A stretch of 64,000 nt of DNA. It comes from Gadus chalcogrammus (Eukaryota > Chordata > Actinopteri > Gadiformes > Gadidae). Of this stretch, positions 1-25,133 are shown one piece after another. The notes under the pieces were generated by a model that saw nothing but the letters and a program-made list of their open reading frames with translations, did no database searches and was not told the origin of the DNA. Position numbers and translations under genes: made by a program. Numbering within the stretch: position 1 is the stretch's first letter; each line of letters starts with the position of its first letter. The stretch is from the NCBI RefSeq assembly GCF_026213295.1, contig NC_079426.1, positions 19,513,817-19,577,816 on the forward strand, in the 5' to 3' direction.

Positions 1-67
1 AATGTAATGGTGGTCAAGGAAAGGCAACAGATCTGCCCTGAAGAATTAGGACTCTGATTGCGACTAG

Positions 68-172
<105 letters not shown>

Positions 173-214
173 TCCGTGTGTCTGTGTGTGTCTCCGTGTG
201 TCTGTGTGTGTGTG

Positions 215-1349
215 TTTATTTAACCATATCCGTAGCCAGCTATGGGGTCACCGAGGTCCTGACTTCAGTAATTTTCCTTTTAGCTATTGGTATTGGGAAT
301 TGGAAACTAAATACAGCCGTATAGAAGGTCGTTAACTTGGGGGGGATCATCCTTTCCTCCCCTCTATTTTTCGGAACCCTGGCTCAGATTGGTTCATAGC
401 CGTGGTATATTAACCATACACCACTGGGTATGACGTCTAATTCGTTTGCACAATTCAGTATCATTCCGTGTCTGTGAAAAACCTAACTAGGATAGTTACA
501 AAAATTTACGGACTGGAAAACCCCAGAGATGATCAGAACAGCATGAAGCAAACAGAATGGGCGGTGAAATGCTTTGAAGACTGGTGTTAGGATATAGGTG
601 CAGTTTTAGACACTCAGACATTATCATAAGAGCGGATCAATGACATTCAATGCGATTTAATTCAAATTAACGCAAATGAATAGCCAGATAATGAGTTCGA
701 TAGAACACTCGCCTGTGATGAAAAAATGTAAGTATAAGCAGCTCTTGTATACGATGCATAGCAACCACCTTGCACTATATGCAGGCAGCCAGGAGGGCCT
801 ATTTATTTTGAACATTATTATTTATTAATAAAGACTATTTCAATTAGTGAGTGTTTTTAAAATGGTGTGCATTCTTAAGGCCATGCAACCATTTTATAAC
901 GGTCACCAAGTATCCACTTGGCGTCGGGCCAAACAATGACCATTAGCTTTAATATATTAACAACATACCACGGCTCGTCGGGAGCTATTGCTTAAAAACA
1001 TATATATATATATATTGGGTCTATTTGAATAAAGCGTTGAGGGCGAGTGCGCCGGTCGGGCATCCTGCCACATTCCAAGCCCAGCTGGGGTGATTTGAGG
1101 GGAGGAACGAGGGCGGGAAGGCCGGGGTTGGCTGGGAATAGTGGGGGGTACACTAGTCTGGGGCGGAGGGGGGGGATAAGAAAGGGGACGGGGGGTTGGG
1201 AGGGTGGAGGATGGAGGGGAATGGAGGAAACAGCCACAGTAAGCTCCTGGCAAACAATGCCCAGTCTGTGCTACCAGAAGCAGACAACCAGGGGAGGTTG
1301 GGCAAGGGGGGAGGAAGGGAAAAAAATTGAAGGGTGAGAGAGAGAGGGT
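215..1349. other. Non-coding, presumed wdpcp intron 4
   Basis: No exon-like segment was recognised on either strand. The next wdpcp exon expected on the minus strand was not found here, so it probably lies left of the window. The stretch includes a short (TA)n run near 1,001-1,014 and a G-rich tract from about 1,080. Confidence 0.5.
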
Positions 1350-1371
1350 GGGGGGGGGGGGGGGGGGGGGG
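1350..1371. repeat. Homopolymer G run (22 G)
   Basis: Twenty-two consecutive G within a purine-rich stretch (about 1,080-1,650). It could form G-quadruplexes and is prone to assembly length errors. Confidence 0.95.
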
Positions 1372-1665
1372 CGCAGGGTAGCTCCATGGCCCCCCCTGAT
1401 CCCCTCAAATATCCACCTCGATGACAGAGTATGGCCGAAAGCGAGGTGATGAGAGGGGGACGGGGGTGGGGCTGATGGGGGGGCGGCTGTGACAGAGACT
1501 GACCGACCAGTAGAGTGAGAAGAGAGGGAGAGACAGCAAAACACAGAGTGCCCCTATTTGTTAATCAATCAGGCGTTTCAGACGGGAAAACTCCCATCAT
1601 CCCCTTGGATGGGGGGAGGGGGGGGGGGGGAAACGGAGGGACAGAGTTAGGGTGAATTGGGGTAC

Positions 1666-3295
1666 CTCTAACCCTTTCAACGAATCACGGAGCTTCTCTG
1701 GCCGCCGGTTCTGGGGCGTCCATGAATACCCTCGGGCTGGTTGTGGAAGAGAGGGAGAAAGACAGGAAGTTGAATAATCACTGGGGTGAACGGAGCACCC
1801 CCAGAGTGGGATATCATGAGGCCAGGCTGGGATGAGTTTAAATGTATTTCATGAGTTCATCATCCCTCGAGGCACACTAGTTATTATTGCAAAGGGGGGT
1901 GGCTAAGTGTGAGGGGGCGGAGTTACCAGTCAAAGTTAAGGGAGAACCGTGAGGCAGATTGATAGACAGCAGGACGCAGGTAAACAAACGGGATCATGGG
2001 ACAGAAGTGTACCAGGTATCCAACACATATCAGTATCTGTGTCCAGTGTGGGGAAGTAATCCGCTCTCTTTCTCTCCCCACTCATCTAAACTCAGGTGAC
2101 TAAATTGACAAAATAGCCATAGCCATGTGTTAAATGAGAATGTTCGTGGTCTTAATCTGTGCTTGCGTCTGCTAGCCCCTCTGGGAGATGGACCGCCGAC
2201 TAGTGTTCTCCCACTCAAGGTTTCTGCCTTGTCGATGGTTTATTCCATAAATCCAAAAGTTCTGGTTTGAGTGTCTTTCAAGTCTAATTTAAATATATGG
2301 GCCTGTGAACCCATTGAGACTGTGACTTGATGGAGGGCTATTATAATGGAAATGGATTGGAATCAACCCCTTGCCTATGGCCTCGCTATCTTATTTGGAG
2401 ATGGCACACTGGGATTTTCCCCACCTTCAATTTAACGTGCAGCAGTTATGGGAAACATGGAAGCCTGGTCCCTTTGCTCTGGAGCAAGTGTCCAAAAAGA
2501 CATTGAGGAATAAGAAAGGGCTTTAGGATCCACATTTTATGTCTCTTGCTTGCACACTCAAAAAGTCACACAAACACATACACACACACACACGCACACA
2601 AACTTACCTTCTGAAAATTTGAGTTTGTCATTGTAGTAGTGTTTGGTCTGTGAATCGGCGACTGCAAAAATATAACCAATTAAAAATAATATCAGATACG
2701 TTCAAATATTCAGTGAAAGAACAGAAGGAACCAATTAGAGATCAATATGTATAATTTAGATCACGTATAATTTAACTACAATGAGAGTTATGTTGGTTTA
2801 GAATTCAGCACCACAATACAAGTGGACATCCAAGGCTGAACCTGGAGCTCTGCATAACCCATCACTTCAACATGCAACTTCTTAACCAAGGGCACCCCAT
2901 AACCATGCCTTTGAGAAGGAAAGCAGCCTGTCTGGTTTTCAGGCCCTCTGGCACTCTGGCTACATCAGGGTTAGCAGTATCCATCAGATAAGGGAGTGAG
3001 CAGCCTGACAGGCCCCAACACGGGGCACCTGGTCCAGGGCAGGAAGAGGCAGAGGGGAACAGGATGGGGGCTTCGGGAGGATATGGGGGCTTTAGGCCAA
3101 GGCTTCTGAAGGCCACTGAGATGAGCTTGGAGCTCCCTCTAGTGGAGAGCTTTGGAAGCTAGCTAATTGGAAGATCCAACCACCACTTTTTCTGTGTACC
3201 CGTGTGTGTGTCTGCATATATGTGTGTGTGTGCATGATAATAATGTGTTTATTTTATATTATGTTTTTTTATACACACATATACACAGACATACA

Positions 3296-3365
<70 letters not shown>

Positions 3366-3633
3366 CAAACAACAAACACATATATACACATTTAAACACA
3401 GGACATTGCTGAATCATCACGTATAGAAAACGTCTCATTTATTGAACAGAAGAGAAAACAAGAGAGCCCCACTTGATCTCCATTTTAAAGCAACGTTCAA
3501 CACAAACACTGTTTACCTGGCTCCCCTTTATGGTAGTACTGATGGGTGCCAATGTCAGTGTCTGTTGGCGGGGGAAAAGAGAAGAGGACAGATGCAGTGA
3601 GAGAGACGGAGAGAAGGACAGAACAAGAGAGAG

Positions 3634-3678
<45 letters not shown>

Positions 3679-3905
3679 GAAAAAGAGATGAACATCTAGC
3701 TGTCAGGGAAATGCAGAAGACAGATCAGCAATTCTGCACTGTGGGATAAACAATCCCTATCAGCCAGTGGCCTGTCCCATCTGCCTGAAGCATATTTAAG
3801 ATAAGACACCTTGGGGGGGGGGGTTGGGGGTTAGGGGGGTGGGTTAATAAAGACAGGAGTGTGCCTAAACCTGCCTCAGCCAAGGGACAAGCCCCCCCAC
3901 CATCT

Positions 3906-3999
<94 letters not shown>

Positions 4000-4944
4000 C
4001 AAGGTAGTTTGTTGTATGTTAACTGGGGGAAGGCCATGTAAATGTCTGTTTAGAATTGAGTGGCGACTTGCAGAATGGATCAGCAGAAGTGGAATATAAG
4101 ATGCACAAGAAATTTCATCACAGAGGGAGTTGGTCTTCTTCTGATCGAGACCGCTATGTTGCTCCACCAGGTTTCTACAGTAGCTCAGAATGGACAAACC
4201 ACTCTGGAGGGAACATGTTTAAAATTCAATCCACTTTCAGTTAAAGTGTAGGTGAACCCCCTGTTTCAGGTTGAATTTGGAAACTATGAAATTTAAGCAA
4301 TCTGTAACGTCATCGGTAAATGCTACTGAATTCTACACACTGGACCTTGAATGGTGAAAACATTTGTTTTGACCAGTGATCATTGCCTTGCTAAACCTTG
4401 CCTCTCATGCTTTGCTAACATTAGGAGCTACTCTTGAGTCCTGAATGTAGACACTATGAGACCATACATATCCTGAGGACACTAGTCATTTGTTTGGTTG
4501 CAAGTTTGATAAACCTTTAGACATTTCACCGCCCCTTATACTCAACACATGCAAGTCTTTGTTTTTAGGCCCTAAGCTACCTCATCAGAGTAGGCCTAAT
4601 TCTAAATGTAGGTGCATTGTGTGTAAACAAGCTCAGATTTAAGTATCATATGAAAAAGCTGTTTTCAAGGTCACAGAGGGAGAGAGCGAGAGCAAGAGAG
4701 AGAGCTAGACTGAGAGTGAGAGAAAGCTAGAGATAGCATGAGAGAGCTAGAGAGAGAGTGCAAGAGAGAGCGAGAGAGCAAGAGAGAGAGAGAGCACAAG
4801 AGAGCTAGAGAAAGAGCAAGAGAGTGCGAGAAAGTGTGTGAGAGAAAAGTGGTGAGACAGAGAAAGGCTGAGGGACTGAGTACCTTTGACTTGGAGGGAG
4901 CTCTTCGTTGACCACAAGTGAAGCTCAGCCAGGCAGAAAGCCAT
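1666..4944 (-). CDS. wdpcp: WD repeat-containing planar cell polarity effector (Fritz homolog), N-terminal exons only
   Basis: WDPCP is a component of the CPLANE complex with INTU and FUZ, needed for ciliogenesis and planar cell polarity. Four minus-strand coding exons are visible: 4944-4884, 3561-3517, 2661-2608 and 1736-1666. They total 231 nt (77 codons) with matching phases and GT/AG borders. The product starts MAFCLAELHLWSTKSSLQ, continues with DTDIGTHQYYHKG and ends with RRPEKLRDSLKGLE, all closely matching the start of vertebrate WDPCP. A splice acceptor at 4970-4969 sits 24 nt upstream of the ATG, so at least one non-coding 5' exon must lie further right, plausibly near the mdh1 promoter around 13.4-13.8 kb. 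The gene is cut by the left window edge; the beta-propeller part is absent. Identity is firm; the 5' exon position is inference. Confidence 0.88.
1737..2607 (-). other. wdpcp: wdpcp intron 3
   Basis: Contains no other recognised gene. A short imperfect (CA)n tract at about 2,569-2,600 lies immediately inside the exon 3 donor (a TG tract on the transcribed strand). Confidence 0.6.
3299..3361. repeat. (AT)n microsatellite
   Basis: About 31 AT units within wdpcp intron 2, flanked by CATACA-type imperfect repeats. Confidence 0.98.
3638..3674. repeat. (CA)n microsatellite
   Basis: About 18 CA units in wdpcp intron 1, less than 100 bp upstream of the exon 2 acceptor in transcript direction. Confidence 0.97.
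3909..3998. repeat. (CA)n microsatellite
   Basis: About 45 uninterrupted CA units within wdpcp intron 1. Confidence 0.98.
4237..4275 (+). repeat. Dispersed repeat fragment, also present in mdh1 3' UTR
   Basis: The stretch around AAAGTGTAGGTGAACCCCC is almost identical to a stretch at 25,138-25,176 (one G/C difference in the core). Two copies 21 kb apart mark it as an interspersed repeat; family not identified. Confidence 0.6.
4676..4860. repeat. Purine-rich (GA)n-type low-complexity tract
   Basis: An imperfect run of GAGA, GAGC and CAAGAG units. On the transcribed wdpcp strand it is a long pyrimidine tract beginning just after the exon 1 donor. Confidence 0.9.
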
Positions 4945-7900
4945 GGGAACAGATAATTCACCAGGGATCTGGGGAAAGAGCAAGTGAGAGCGCATCAAGA
5001 GAAAAAGAGGGATGGGAGAAAGAGAGGGCAAGGCAGAATGGAAGGAGAGGTAAAAAAGAAAACCAATGGTACATTAAGATACACATAAAAGTGGACGGCA
5101 AAAAACAATAATATACCTACCAAATACACACATACACACAAAGAATTCAGCTTGACATTGACATAAGGTCACGCTCGCACCCCCAACACACACACTCCCA
5201 TGTGCGGCGGGGATTGAGCCCCACATGAGGCACCCATTGAAAGACACACACTTGGGAGGTGAAAGCAGGACAAAGCTCTTGGGATCCCCCAGCACCTAGA
5301 GACACATCAGTGTCAGACTCATAAAAGAAGGGCTCAAGTCCAAGTCTCGTTCACACCTTGTTTCCTCCTTTCAGGCGAGGCTCACTTCAATACCATGTGA
5401 CATACTGGAGTGAAGACCAGAGAGCTCCTATCTGTCCATCAATCAGTGATGGTGGTGTCATGGTTAAACACTAGAATAATAATCATTACTACCTCACTAC
5501 TGTTTGTTAAGAGCATATACGCAAAGCCAAGTTGTATTCAATCTTGTTCAGTAAATATTCTCCTGTTGTTAATTTAATCCTGCAATATGTAACTTTTCTT
5601 TTGCAGCTATTAAATTTAATTTATAAAAAATAGAATACACCCCTTCTATTATCCATCCATTAAATATCTCTTAATAAATGTTTTATTCTGGTCCACTTTA
5701 AGTGGGCAAACCAACATTGAATAGGATGAAGCACGCAGTCGAGAGACACTTTCTAATTAATTTCCATTGCATCGATCCTTATGCCCCATGGGAACGTCAG
5801 AAATGATATAGCTATAGCTGTAGCTGCAGCTCCCGCCACTAGAGGCTACTAATAAGAAAACCTACATAGTGCAGGTTTAAGTTAGCTTGACATACACCAT
5901 ACACCAACAATGAGTCAGTTAATTAGTAATCATTTGAGCTAAAAGGAACATTCCATCTAGAAACAATAAACATCTTATTAAATAAATGACAAGAAAAATA
6001 CATGAAATAAAATAAAACATTTTCAGAGATTTAAAGTTAGATCAATTTTGATCTAACTATGAAACTTGAAGGAATGAAGCATAAGGTTTGTATTTGATAA
6101 GCAAAAATGTGATAATGCTGGGCCGTGCCGGGCTCAGTAAGTCCTTGACTGACATGAGAAAAGGAATTAATCTTGCCCTGACCACATGGTTTTTGTACTT
6201 ATTTATTTTACTGCAAGTCAGTCATTCCCTGGGCAACAACCTGTGGCGGGCTGACAGAGGGAGGGGCAACTGACGGGGGCAGAGCGAGGCAGAAGGTAGA
6301 TATGGAGGGAGATTAGACCTCAATCACAAATATAAAAAATACACAAAAGAGGACTTCCTTTCATGATTTAGCAGTAAATAAGTGTTCAAAAATAGTTCTC
6401 AGATGCAAAAGCATTAATATTTTTCATGTCATAGTTTCCCATTGATTGGTCTCGCCACGATGAATCCCACTCAACCTGCCCTGCAATGGTTACATAATCA
6501 TCCCCTGACTCAATTGTTTTAAAACCTACTAAATCATGACTTCAACCACAACCACAAAAACCCTAATCTCTCAAACATACCAGAAATCAGAAAGTCTGAA
6601 AAAGGTCATCTTCAGGAACAACCACAACTCATCCAATGCAAGACCCTCCATATAAAGCTGGAGAAGAAAATAATCAAGTACATCAGAAGTCTGAAAAGAC
6701 CATCCCAGATAACTACACTGGCACTGGAAAAAGGATAGGTTTTTGTGTGCGTGTGTGTGTTGTGCGTGAATTCACCCACAATCTCACAATTCCCCATCCC
6801 TGTGCTTAATAGGATACTGAGCAGCACAAATTGTAGACCTAAACGAAACACCAAAATGGAAAACTTGAAACAGTTTGATATAATAATCAACTCTGTCAAC
6901 AGTATCACAATCTGGGCCCTATTCACTTTAAATGCAAACTACTCTTTCCTTTCAAATTACAACCCACACAACTCATGGAAATATCAAACAAATACTTATC
7001 CCCTGAGCAGTTTAAATGTCTTATATTGTGCATAAAAAGATAACAAAAATACGCACTCAATTTGGATTTATATGTAACTATTTTTGTGGATAGTTGGCTA
7101 TCTTCAGTCAAACCGAAATTAACTAGTATATAAAATATGTGTTTGTCGACATTAATCCTTTAAATAATGGCAGACCAGGATGAATAGAGAACATTATAAT
7201 TCAAATAATATAAATAACAAAAAATATATTGGCACTTTGTCCGGCTGAGTCATATATCCATGAGAACCTTTAGGCTGAGGGGTTGCCACAGAAACATATC
7301 GTTGATGTCATGCAGCAAGGCCTATTGTAAATGATTATTTGGGGCAAGGATAAATCAATGTGAAGATGAGGTGGAGCATGGTGTCTTTATAGGCGGTTGC
7401 AAAAATATTAGAAATCATTTAATAAAATCAAGACCTGGCTTGTCACAAGAAAAGTATTGTGAGAACTCTTGCACATACTCACAAAACACCGACCCACGCA
7501 CTCACACCTTTTCTCCTCTCTGACTTACATGAAAGCATCTGCCATAAGAGGATGTGCGTCAGACAAAGTGGCGCCAGACTAGATAGACTGGTAGAACCAG
7601 GCTAGCGCTAAAGGAATTAATGTGGGTGTACTCACAGAGAGCTGCTGTGACTGACTAAAGAATGGGCTGATGGTAGGCAGAAAAAAACTAAGTGATTCTA
7701 ACAGCAGTTAAAGGGTGATTCTTGGGGGCGATGTGTCTGTGCGTATTGTTGGACTGTGAGTGTCCATGTCTACAAACATATATGTCCTACGTTGTATCTC
7801 TACAATGTCTAGTAACACATTAGCAAGAAGGGATAAGGACTGTGTTAAAGAGGTAGAATGTGAGGTCTGTGTGTATGCATGAGGTAATGCTTGTGGGGGT

Positions 7901-10900
7901 TGGAGATCTAAACGCAAGTGTGATGACCTTGTGTACGAGAAGAGAAATTAATTCATTAATGTCAGATTGATAGAATATTCGCACATACCATATGCATGTA
8001 TTATATGTATACAATCATGAACCCTGTTAGAAGTTGAACAAGGAACCCATTCTGTTTAATTCATTTGTATTAATTGGAAGACCCGTTTGTACTTAACTAT
8101 CACATGGTGTGGACATTGGCATACATTGCTAGTTATATTACTAACGCATATACTTAAACATACATATACTGTACATATATAAACATATATATGTTTAATT
8201 AAGTGTAAGCGTTACTAATTCATTAGTTATAGTAATTTCTATATACATAAAATATATCAATATAGGCTATATATATGCGATTTTCTTTGTATTCGTCAGT
8301 GCAAGACGTTACAGAACAAATATCGCATTCCAAAATGCATACTCAATTCCACAACAACATTACAGCTCAATAAAGCACTTTCTAAACCACAGATATCAGC
8401 AAAGGCCCACAATTAAGCTTGTTCCCAAAAGAGGGGGTTCTTTATGTGCAGAAAATTAGTAAGGATTGTGAATAATTTCCAGCACATGTGGAGGCATGGC
8501 CAAACACCAGATTAGGGGACCTCAAAGGGTGGGGATGGATGAGATAGTATGGTAGATGGTAAGTATAACCATGAGAGAGAGACAGAGATAACCAGAAAGA
8601 GACACCATATAGAATGATAGAGAGTGAGAGAGAGCGAAAGCTGTGCCACCTCTAAGCAGATGTATAAACGCCATTAGAGGAGGTAATTGAGAGAAGAAAA
8701 ATACAGAGGTATTTACACACACACACACGTACACACACACACACTACCATCATCGTTTTTGCGAATTTGTCTAATAAGTAGACTGAGATATTTTACTACC
8801 TCTAACTAACCCATAACTAAATGTATGCACCTCATACCACAATATTAACTTTATTAACTGTATACCTAAACCAAATCATGCATCATTATGTATTTATTGT
8901 ATACCATATCTCTGAAATCTGTCCCACACTGAAGCTTATAATGACCTGGACTAGCAGAGGGGTCTGTGTATTACCCACGGAAATCGATCTGGACCCTCCC
9001 ACTACAGAAACATCATCCTCTCTTGCTGCATGGGAGCCGTGTCCAATTCAGAGGAGAAGAACAACTTAGACAATGATAAGGAGAAGAAATATGGAGTTTT
9101 TAACAAAGAATTTGAAAAAAGGAATATCTGCAGAATGGAGACAGATATCATCCCCTCGGAAGTACTCTCTCTCTCCCGCCTCTTGCCACTAAACCTGCGT
9201 AACTGTTGCCAATTCCTGCACATTGGAAGCATCCTTTCCAGGCGTGCTATTCTGTGAGATGAGAACGCCTGGGAAGGCGGTTGGTGAAATGTTCGCTGGT
9301 CAAAACAATGCCTCCTATTGCAATGCCCTCATGTGGCCAGCCGAGCCATGCCACAAGGAACTGTGTGCTAGTTTCCATGTTGCCACCAGCCTTTCTCCAG
9401 TACAAACATGCAAGAAACAGTTCTGGTATCCCTCATTTGCATAATGATCATAACTAACCCTAATGTGTGTCCCCGCTAATCCAGAAGGCTGTATACAGTA
9501 GCGGAGTCTGTCCACGATATGTAGGCTCCAGTATAACCCTAACTGCTCCAGACTCCACACGCTGGCTGTGTTTGCCTGACAGCACCGCCCGAGGGCAAGA
9601 AAGCCAATACATCCAGCAGCACCAGCTACATCATCACAGTTCTACTTGAAAGAGCATCTCTGTGTACCTACAAGTCTAGCAGGTCTCTTGTGGGCATGAA
9701 GGAGTCATGTCAAAGGTGTCCAGGTGTCGTCATTGTGTTAACAGAAGACAGCGTAGGTACGAAGAAGGGTTTGTGTTTGTGTGCATGGTGCATTTGGGAG
9801 TAGGGCCGCCATTGCTTTCTCAGACAACGAAGTAAACACACACACACACCTGTCAAAAAGCGAGCAAAGTGAGGGTGTTAAAAAAAATTGTGAGATGGAC
9901 AGATGAGCCCTTGCTAAACGAAAAGGTCAAGATAAACACACTCACACGCGCGCACACACACACTGTCTGCTCTTTCAGACGTGATTAGGATGACAGCTTG
10001 GAAGGCTCTGTGACTCTCCTGCTCTGACAGCTTGAGGTGACACAAAGCAGAACACACACACACACACACACACACACAGGTACACACACACATGCACACA
10101 CCTACACACACACAGGATATCCTGAAGCAGCGCTGCAGAGTTCTGCTGTTACTTCAGACAATAGAGAGGCCATGCTGATAATGTGGAGTCAAGTCATGTC
10201 TTGTCCCAGCAGGCGGATCGTCTTTCCACTCTGACTGACGGTTGAGGTGTACAACCGTGTGCTATGTTAAACACATTTGCCCTGGAGACATACCTGCCTC
10301 AGGCCCCCAAGAACAAAGGGTCATCTTTCAGAGGATCAAACAGCTACACAACACCAACAGAGTACCTTCTCTACTTTAAGATACATGTTTTGTTCTTGCT
10401 CTTGATCTGAGATTCATCTACCAGCAATCTAACTGTGCAAGGTTACAAATCCTGTACTGAACCACCGAGTCCTCCAAAGAATGTTTCACATTTCAGCCAC
10501 TTCTAAAAAAAACAAGATATCAAATTGGTTTTAAATGCTTTGGCTGCTACGGCCAATAATATTATATTAGTTCACATACAATAACCATAGAAACGTGAAT
10601 CATGTCCCTCAGAAAGCCCTGATGCTACAGTGGCTGGTGCCTGGGATGAATTTACCTGCCACATCACAACAATTGAGAAGCATTTGACAGTAAGGCGGTG
10701 TTCATTTCAGAGACCCTGCTTAACTTGTGATCCCCATGTACATGTGCACACAACACACATCCACACATGGACACTCACACACTCAAAACACAGGCTTAAC
10801 AGCGCCAGCACAGACCTATCCGGGCGTCCCTCCATCAGCACGGGAACAGCGAGCACTATCCTGGCCGACATCTGTTGTGCGGCCCAGGTCGGCTGGGAAT

Positions 10901-11580
10901 AGGCCTTAATCCCCGCACATGAAAACACACGCACACTTTCCCATTCAGTCCGACAAGAACAGGTCCGGAGGCTGGGGACGTGCAGGCGAACAGCCCTCAC
11001 TCAGAACCCATTGGAGTAGTTGTGGATGGATTTGAAGGCGAAACTAATAAAATAGTGGTAGGCAAGTGCAGGTGCTGGTGTATGCCAGGGGTGGTTGGGG
11101 GTTTAGCAATGGGAGGTTACAGTAAAGCAAAACCAAAAAATATGGAGAAAGGTAAGTCACCTGCACCTTTGCCACAGTCTGGTGTGATAATTGGTTGGAT
11201 AATTTCAAGAAAATTTCAGTGGTTTGGTGCCACGTTGTGGCAAAGTTTTTTTGCCAAAATTATTGACTTGTAAATGTCCTGTAGGACAGATGATAGTTTT
11301 GGTAAAGACATAATTCCGTCTTGTCTCATATTATATATCTCAATATCGACATTTGCACCAATTCAATCTCATAGGTCATTATCCCATACATAAATCAACT
11401 AGAGAATGAAAAGAGAAAATAGTGAATAATTGCCCACTAATTAAGACAAGATTGAATGTTGAATGTTGTGGCAAAAAGGTTTGTGTTAGCAGATGAGGAT
11501 TGAGTTCTCAACGATAAACCCCTCCCAATCCATGCTTGATGGAAGCCTCTGAAAAACCCCTTCTCAGGTTTCCCCCACAA

Positions 11581-11697
<117 letters not shown>

Positions 11698-13283
11698 AAG
11701 AACAGCCCAAAGGCCTTGCCTTCAATGTGACACGGCTACACAATCACAGCATTTCAGAACCCCGGGCTATTCCTGCAGGTAGAGTATACATAAGTACTTA
11801 ACTCAGCAAAGCACCGCTTATGCAACAAGATCTTCTGGCTCTGGCAACTACAGTAAATACGCCTGTCAAGTCTACCATTAAATGAACAGTCGTTTTTTTC
11901 ATCTTTGTCTGATGAACTCTAAGTAGTTTCAAGTAGGGTAGGTTAACATGATTTATTAGAAACATATAGTAGCGAATATGCATGATTAAAACTTTATTCT
12001 TAGTATCTCAATGTGTGGCAAAAAAATACCTTTATTTCTTTATATATTTCTTCATATTATTGTAATGAATAGTAATCTATGTACTAATTGTAACAATATC
12101 ACAGACTTAAGTAAAGAAACGAAAAATCACTTTTACTAAGGAATTTGCACATTGATGACAAGATAGATTACCTTTTCCGTGTGAGAAAAATGTCACTCTA
12201 CAGACTGACCACTTTACAGTGCACATCTGAAGAAAAAAAAAACACTTGACACAAATGAACAAGCCAGTGCCTTGTTCAGAAGCTGGCATGGCCTCGTGTG
12301 AAATATATTTAAATACAGCCTTATGCTGACACCTAGCGTCCGTAAAAGAAAGAGCACACAGTAAATAGTCAACATTTAAATTCCTTATGAGCTTAGCCCA
12401 ATATACTTGGATCTGGGTTCAGGTATGAAAAGGAAAGAAACATCTGTATCTTATTTTAAATACAAAACAAATAAGAACATTGTCTTTTTATTGATAGATG
12501 ATAATTTTTTATTTCTGCTGTTTCATTGTTTTTATTTGGAAATCTATATTCTGTATTTTCTGGTATTTGTTTTCTTCGAAAGCACTCTGCACACATTAGT
12601 AATAAAATGTGTAATTTATATTATCATCATTATAATTGCTGATATAACGACATGATTTAAAAAGGAAATAAAAGTTATTTATGGGCTCAAGCACTTAAAT
12701 GACAACTAGAACCCGAGCAGGGTTCAGCCATGAAGAAGAGGGCCCAGACTGGAGCCTAACACAAGCTACGGCCTATAGCAATCAGTCCATGCGTAGGATA
12801 TATATATGCAAACACCTTCTTAATATAAGCCAATTATCGGGGTCAAACAACACGCTATCTCAGGTCCCTTTCTTCAGGGCTTGTCAGGATTTTGTAATGA
12901 ATCCATTAAAAGTGAATGACCAAGCTCACGCTTCGTGGTTTTGTCCTCACCCATCACCAGAGAGGCACACATGAGAACGGTTAGATTACAATAAAATGCT
13001 CAACACATTTACAATACAGTGGTAGTAATTATTGAAGTGGCAGTGATAGTAATACACACTTGTACATACTAGTTTACAGACATTTACATTAGACATCTAA
13101 CATTTCTGCTAAGTTGTAAAATGGACAAGCTCAAGTGATTATTTCAATGTAACTTTACACTTTCAGGTTGATCAATGTACCGAGGTGTTGCAAAGGCCAC
13201 AGAGCTGGACTAGTAACACAGCACAACACCAAGCAGTAACAGTGATGGGTGAGTTGAGTCGACAGACAGGAAGAGAACCCCCA

Positions 13284-13284
13284 C

Positions 13285-13315
<31 letters not shown>

Positions 13316-13325
13316 ACACACACAC
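13284..13325. repeat. C homopolymer joined to (CA)n
   Basis: A run of 17 or more C passes directly into about 12 CA units, then more broken CA repeats to about 13,351. Confidence 0.95.
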
Positions 13326-13818
13326 GAAGAGAATCACACACATCACACACACATCCAACGGGGAACGAGGAGAAACTCTAATAACGTAGTTCTCATTTGA
13401 GTGAATGTTATTACCTTACTTATGTCTGTATCGCAGACGGCAACGTGTTGGGTAACAACGAGATGGCGCTTTCATAGTGCTACGATACAAAAAAACAGGT
13501 AGCAAAGTAAAGATGATTATATGCACGTGTTAGTATCATCACAACCCATAGGTAGCTTTTGTGCTCAGCTAGCCATCAGGCTAACTAGAGCTCTAGTATG
13601 AGTCCAGGGTTGCTTAGCAACGTCACATCCATAAGTTCAAACGTCCTGAATCAAACAAACTACCGATGTTTAGAGATTGTCCTTACACGACTTTAACGTA
13701 ACGAAATAATCGATCTCATGTATGACTACGTGAAATATGCCATTTGTGACGCGTATTGTGTGCATACATGCATGCGTTGGGGTTGTGCTAATCATTGAGC
13801 TACAATCGAACACATTGA

Positions 13819-13831
13819 ACTACAGCTCCCA
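13819..13831 (+). promoter_or_regulatory. ZNF143/Staf-type site in the mdh1 promoter
   Basis: ACTACAGCTCCCA matches the conserved core ACTACANNTCCC of vertebrate ZNF143 (Staf) sites, typical of CpG and bidirectional promoters. It lies 116 bp upstream of the last base of mdh1 exon 1, on the side facing wdpcp. Assignment is by motif and position only. Confidence 0.6.
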
Positions 13832-13946
13832 CAACCAACCGCTCTGCCGTAAAGTGTCGAAATGTCGCGACTGTGCTTCTCGGATAAGCCGCTGCGCCTC
13901 GCCTACCGTATAGACGGAGAAGAGCAGGCAGAGCGGCGGCGTGAAT

Positions 13947-25013
<11,067 letters not shown>

Positions 25014-25016
<3 letters not shown>

Positions 25017-25076
25017 CTAGGCCCCAGTTCAACCGAGCAGCCAGAGACCATGGGAAATCCAGACGCACGCTTATGA
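25014..25076 (+). promoter_or_regulatory. mdh1: Candidate stop-codon readthrough extension of mdh1 ending in a peroxisomal signal
   Basis: The mdh1 TAA (25,014) is followed by CTAG, and the reading frame stays open for 19 codons (LGPSSTEQPETMGNPDARL) to TGA at 25,074-25,076. The final tripeptide Ala-Arg-Leu fits the PTS1 consensus [SAC]-[KRH]-[LM]. Mammalian MDH1 is known to produce a peroxisomal isoform, MDH1x, by readthrough of UGA in a CUA context with a PTS1-ending extension of similar length. Here the stop is UAA, normally less leaky. Function is inferred. Confidence 0.6.
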
Positions 25077-25133
25077 GAAAACACCCCATCCCTTTGCAGT
25101 TGTGTTTTGTGCGTGATCATTTGTGCATACTTT

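Noticed and set aside
957..1544. 195-codon minus-strand open frame
   Set aside because: Pro/Ser-rich because it translates a G-rich low-complexity tract; no splice or domain support.
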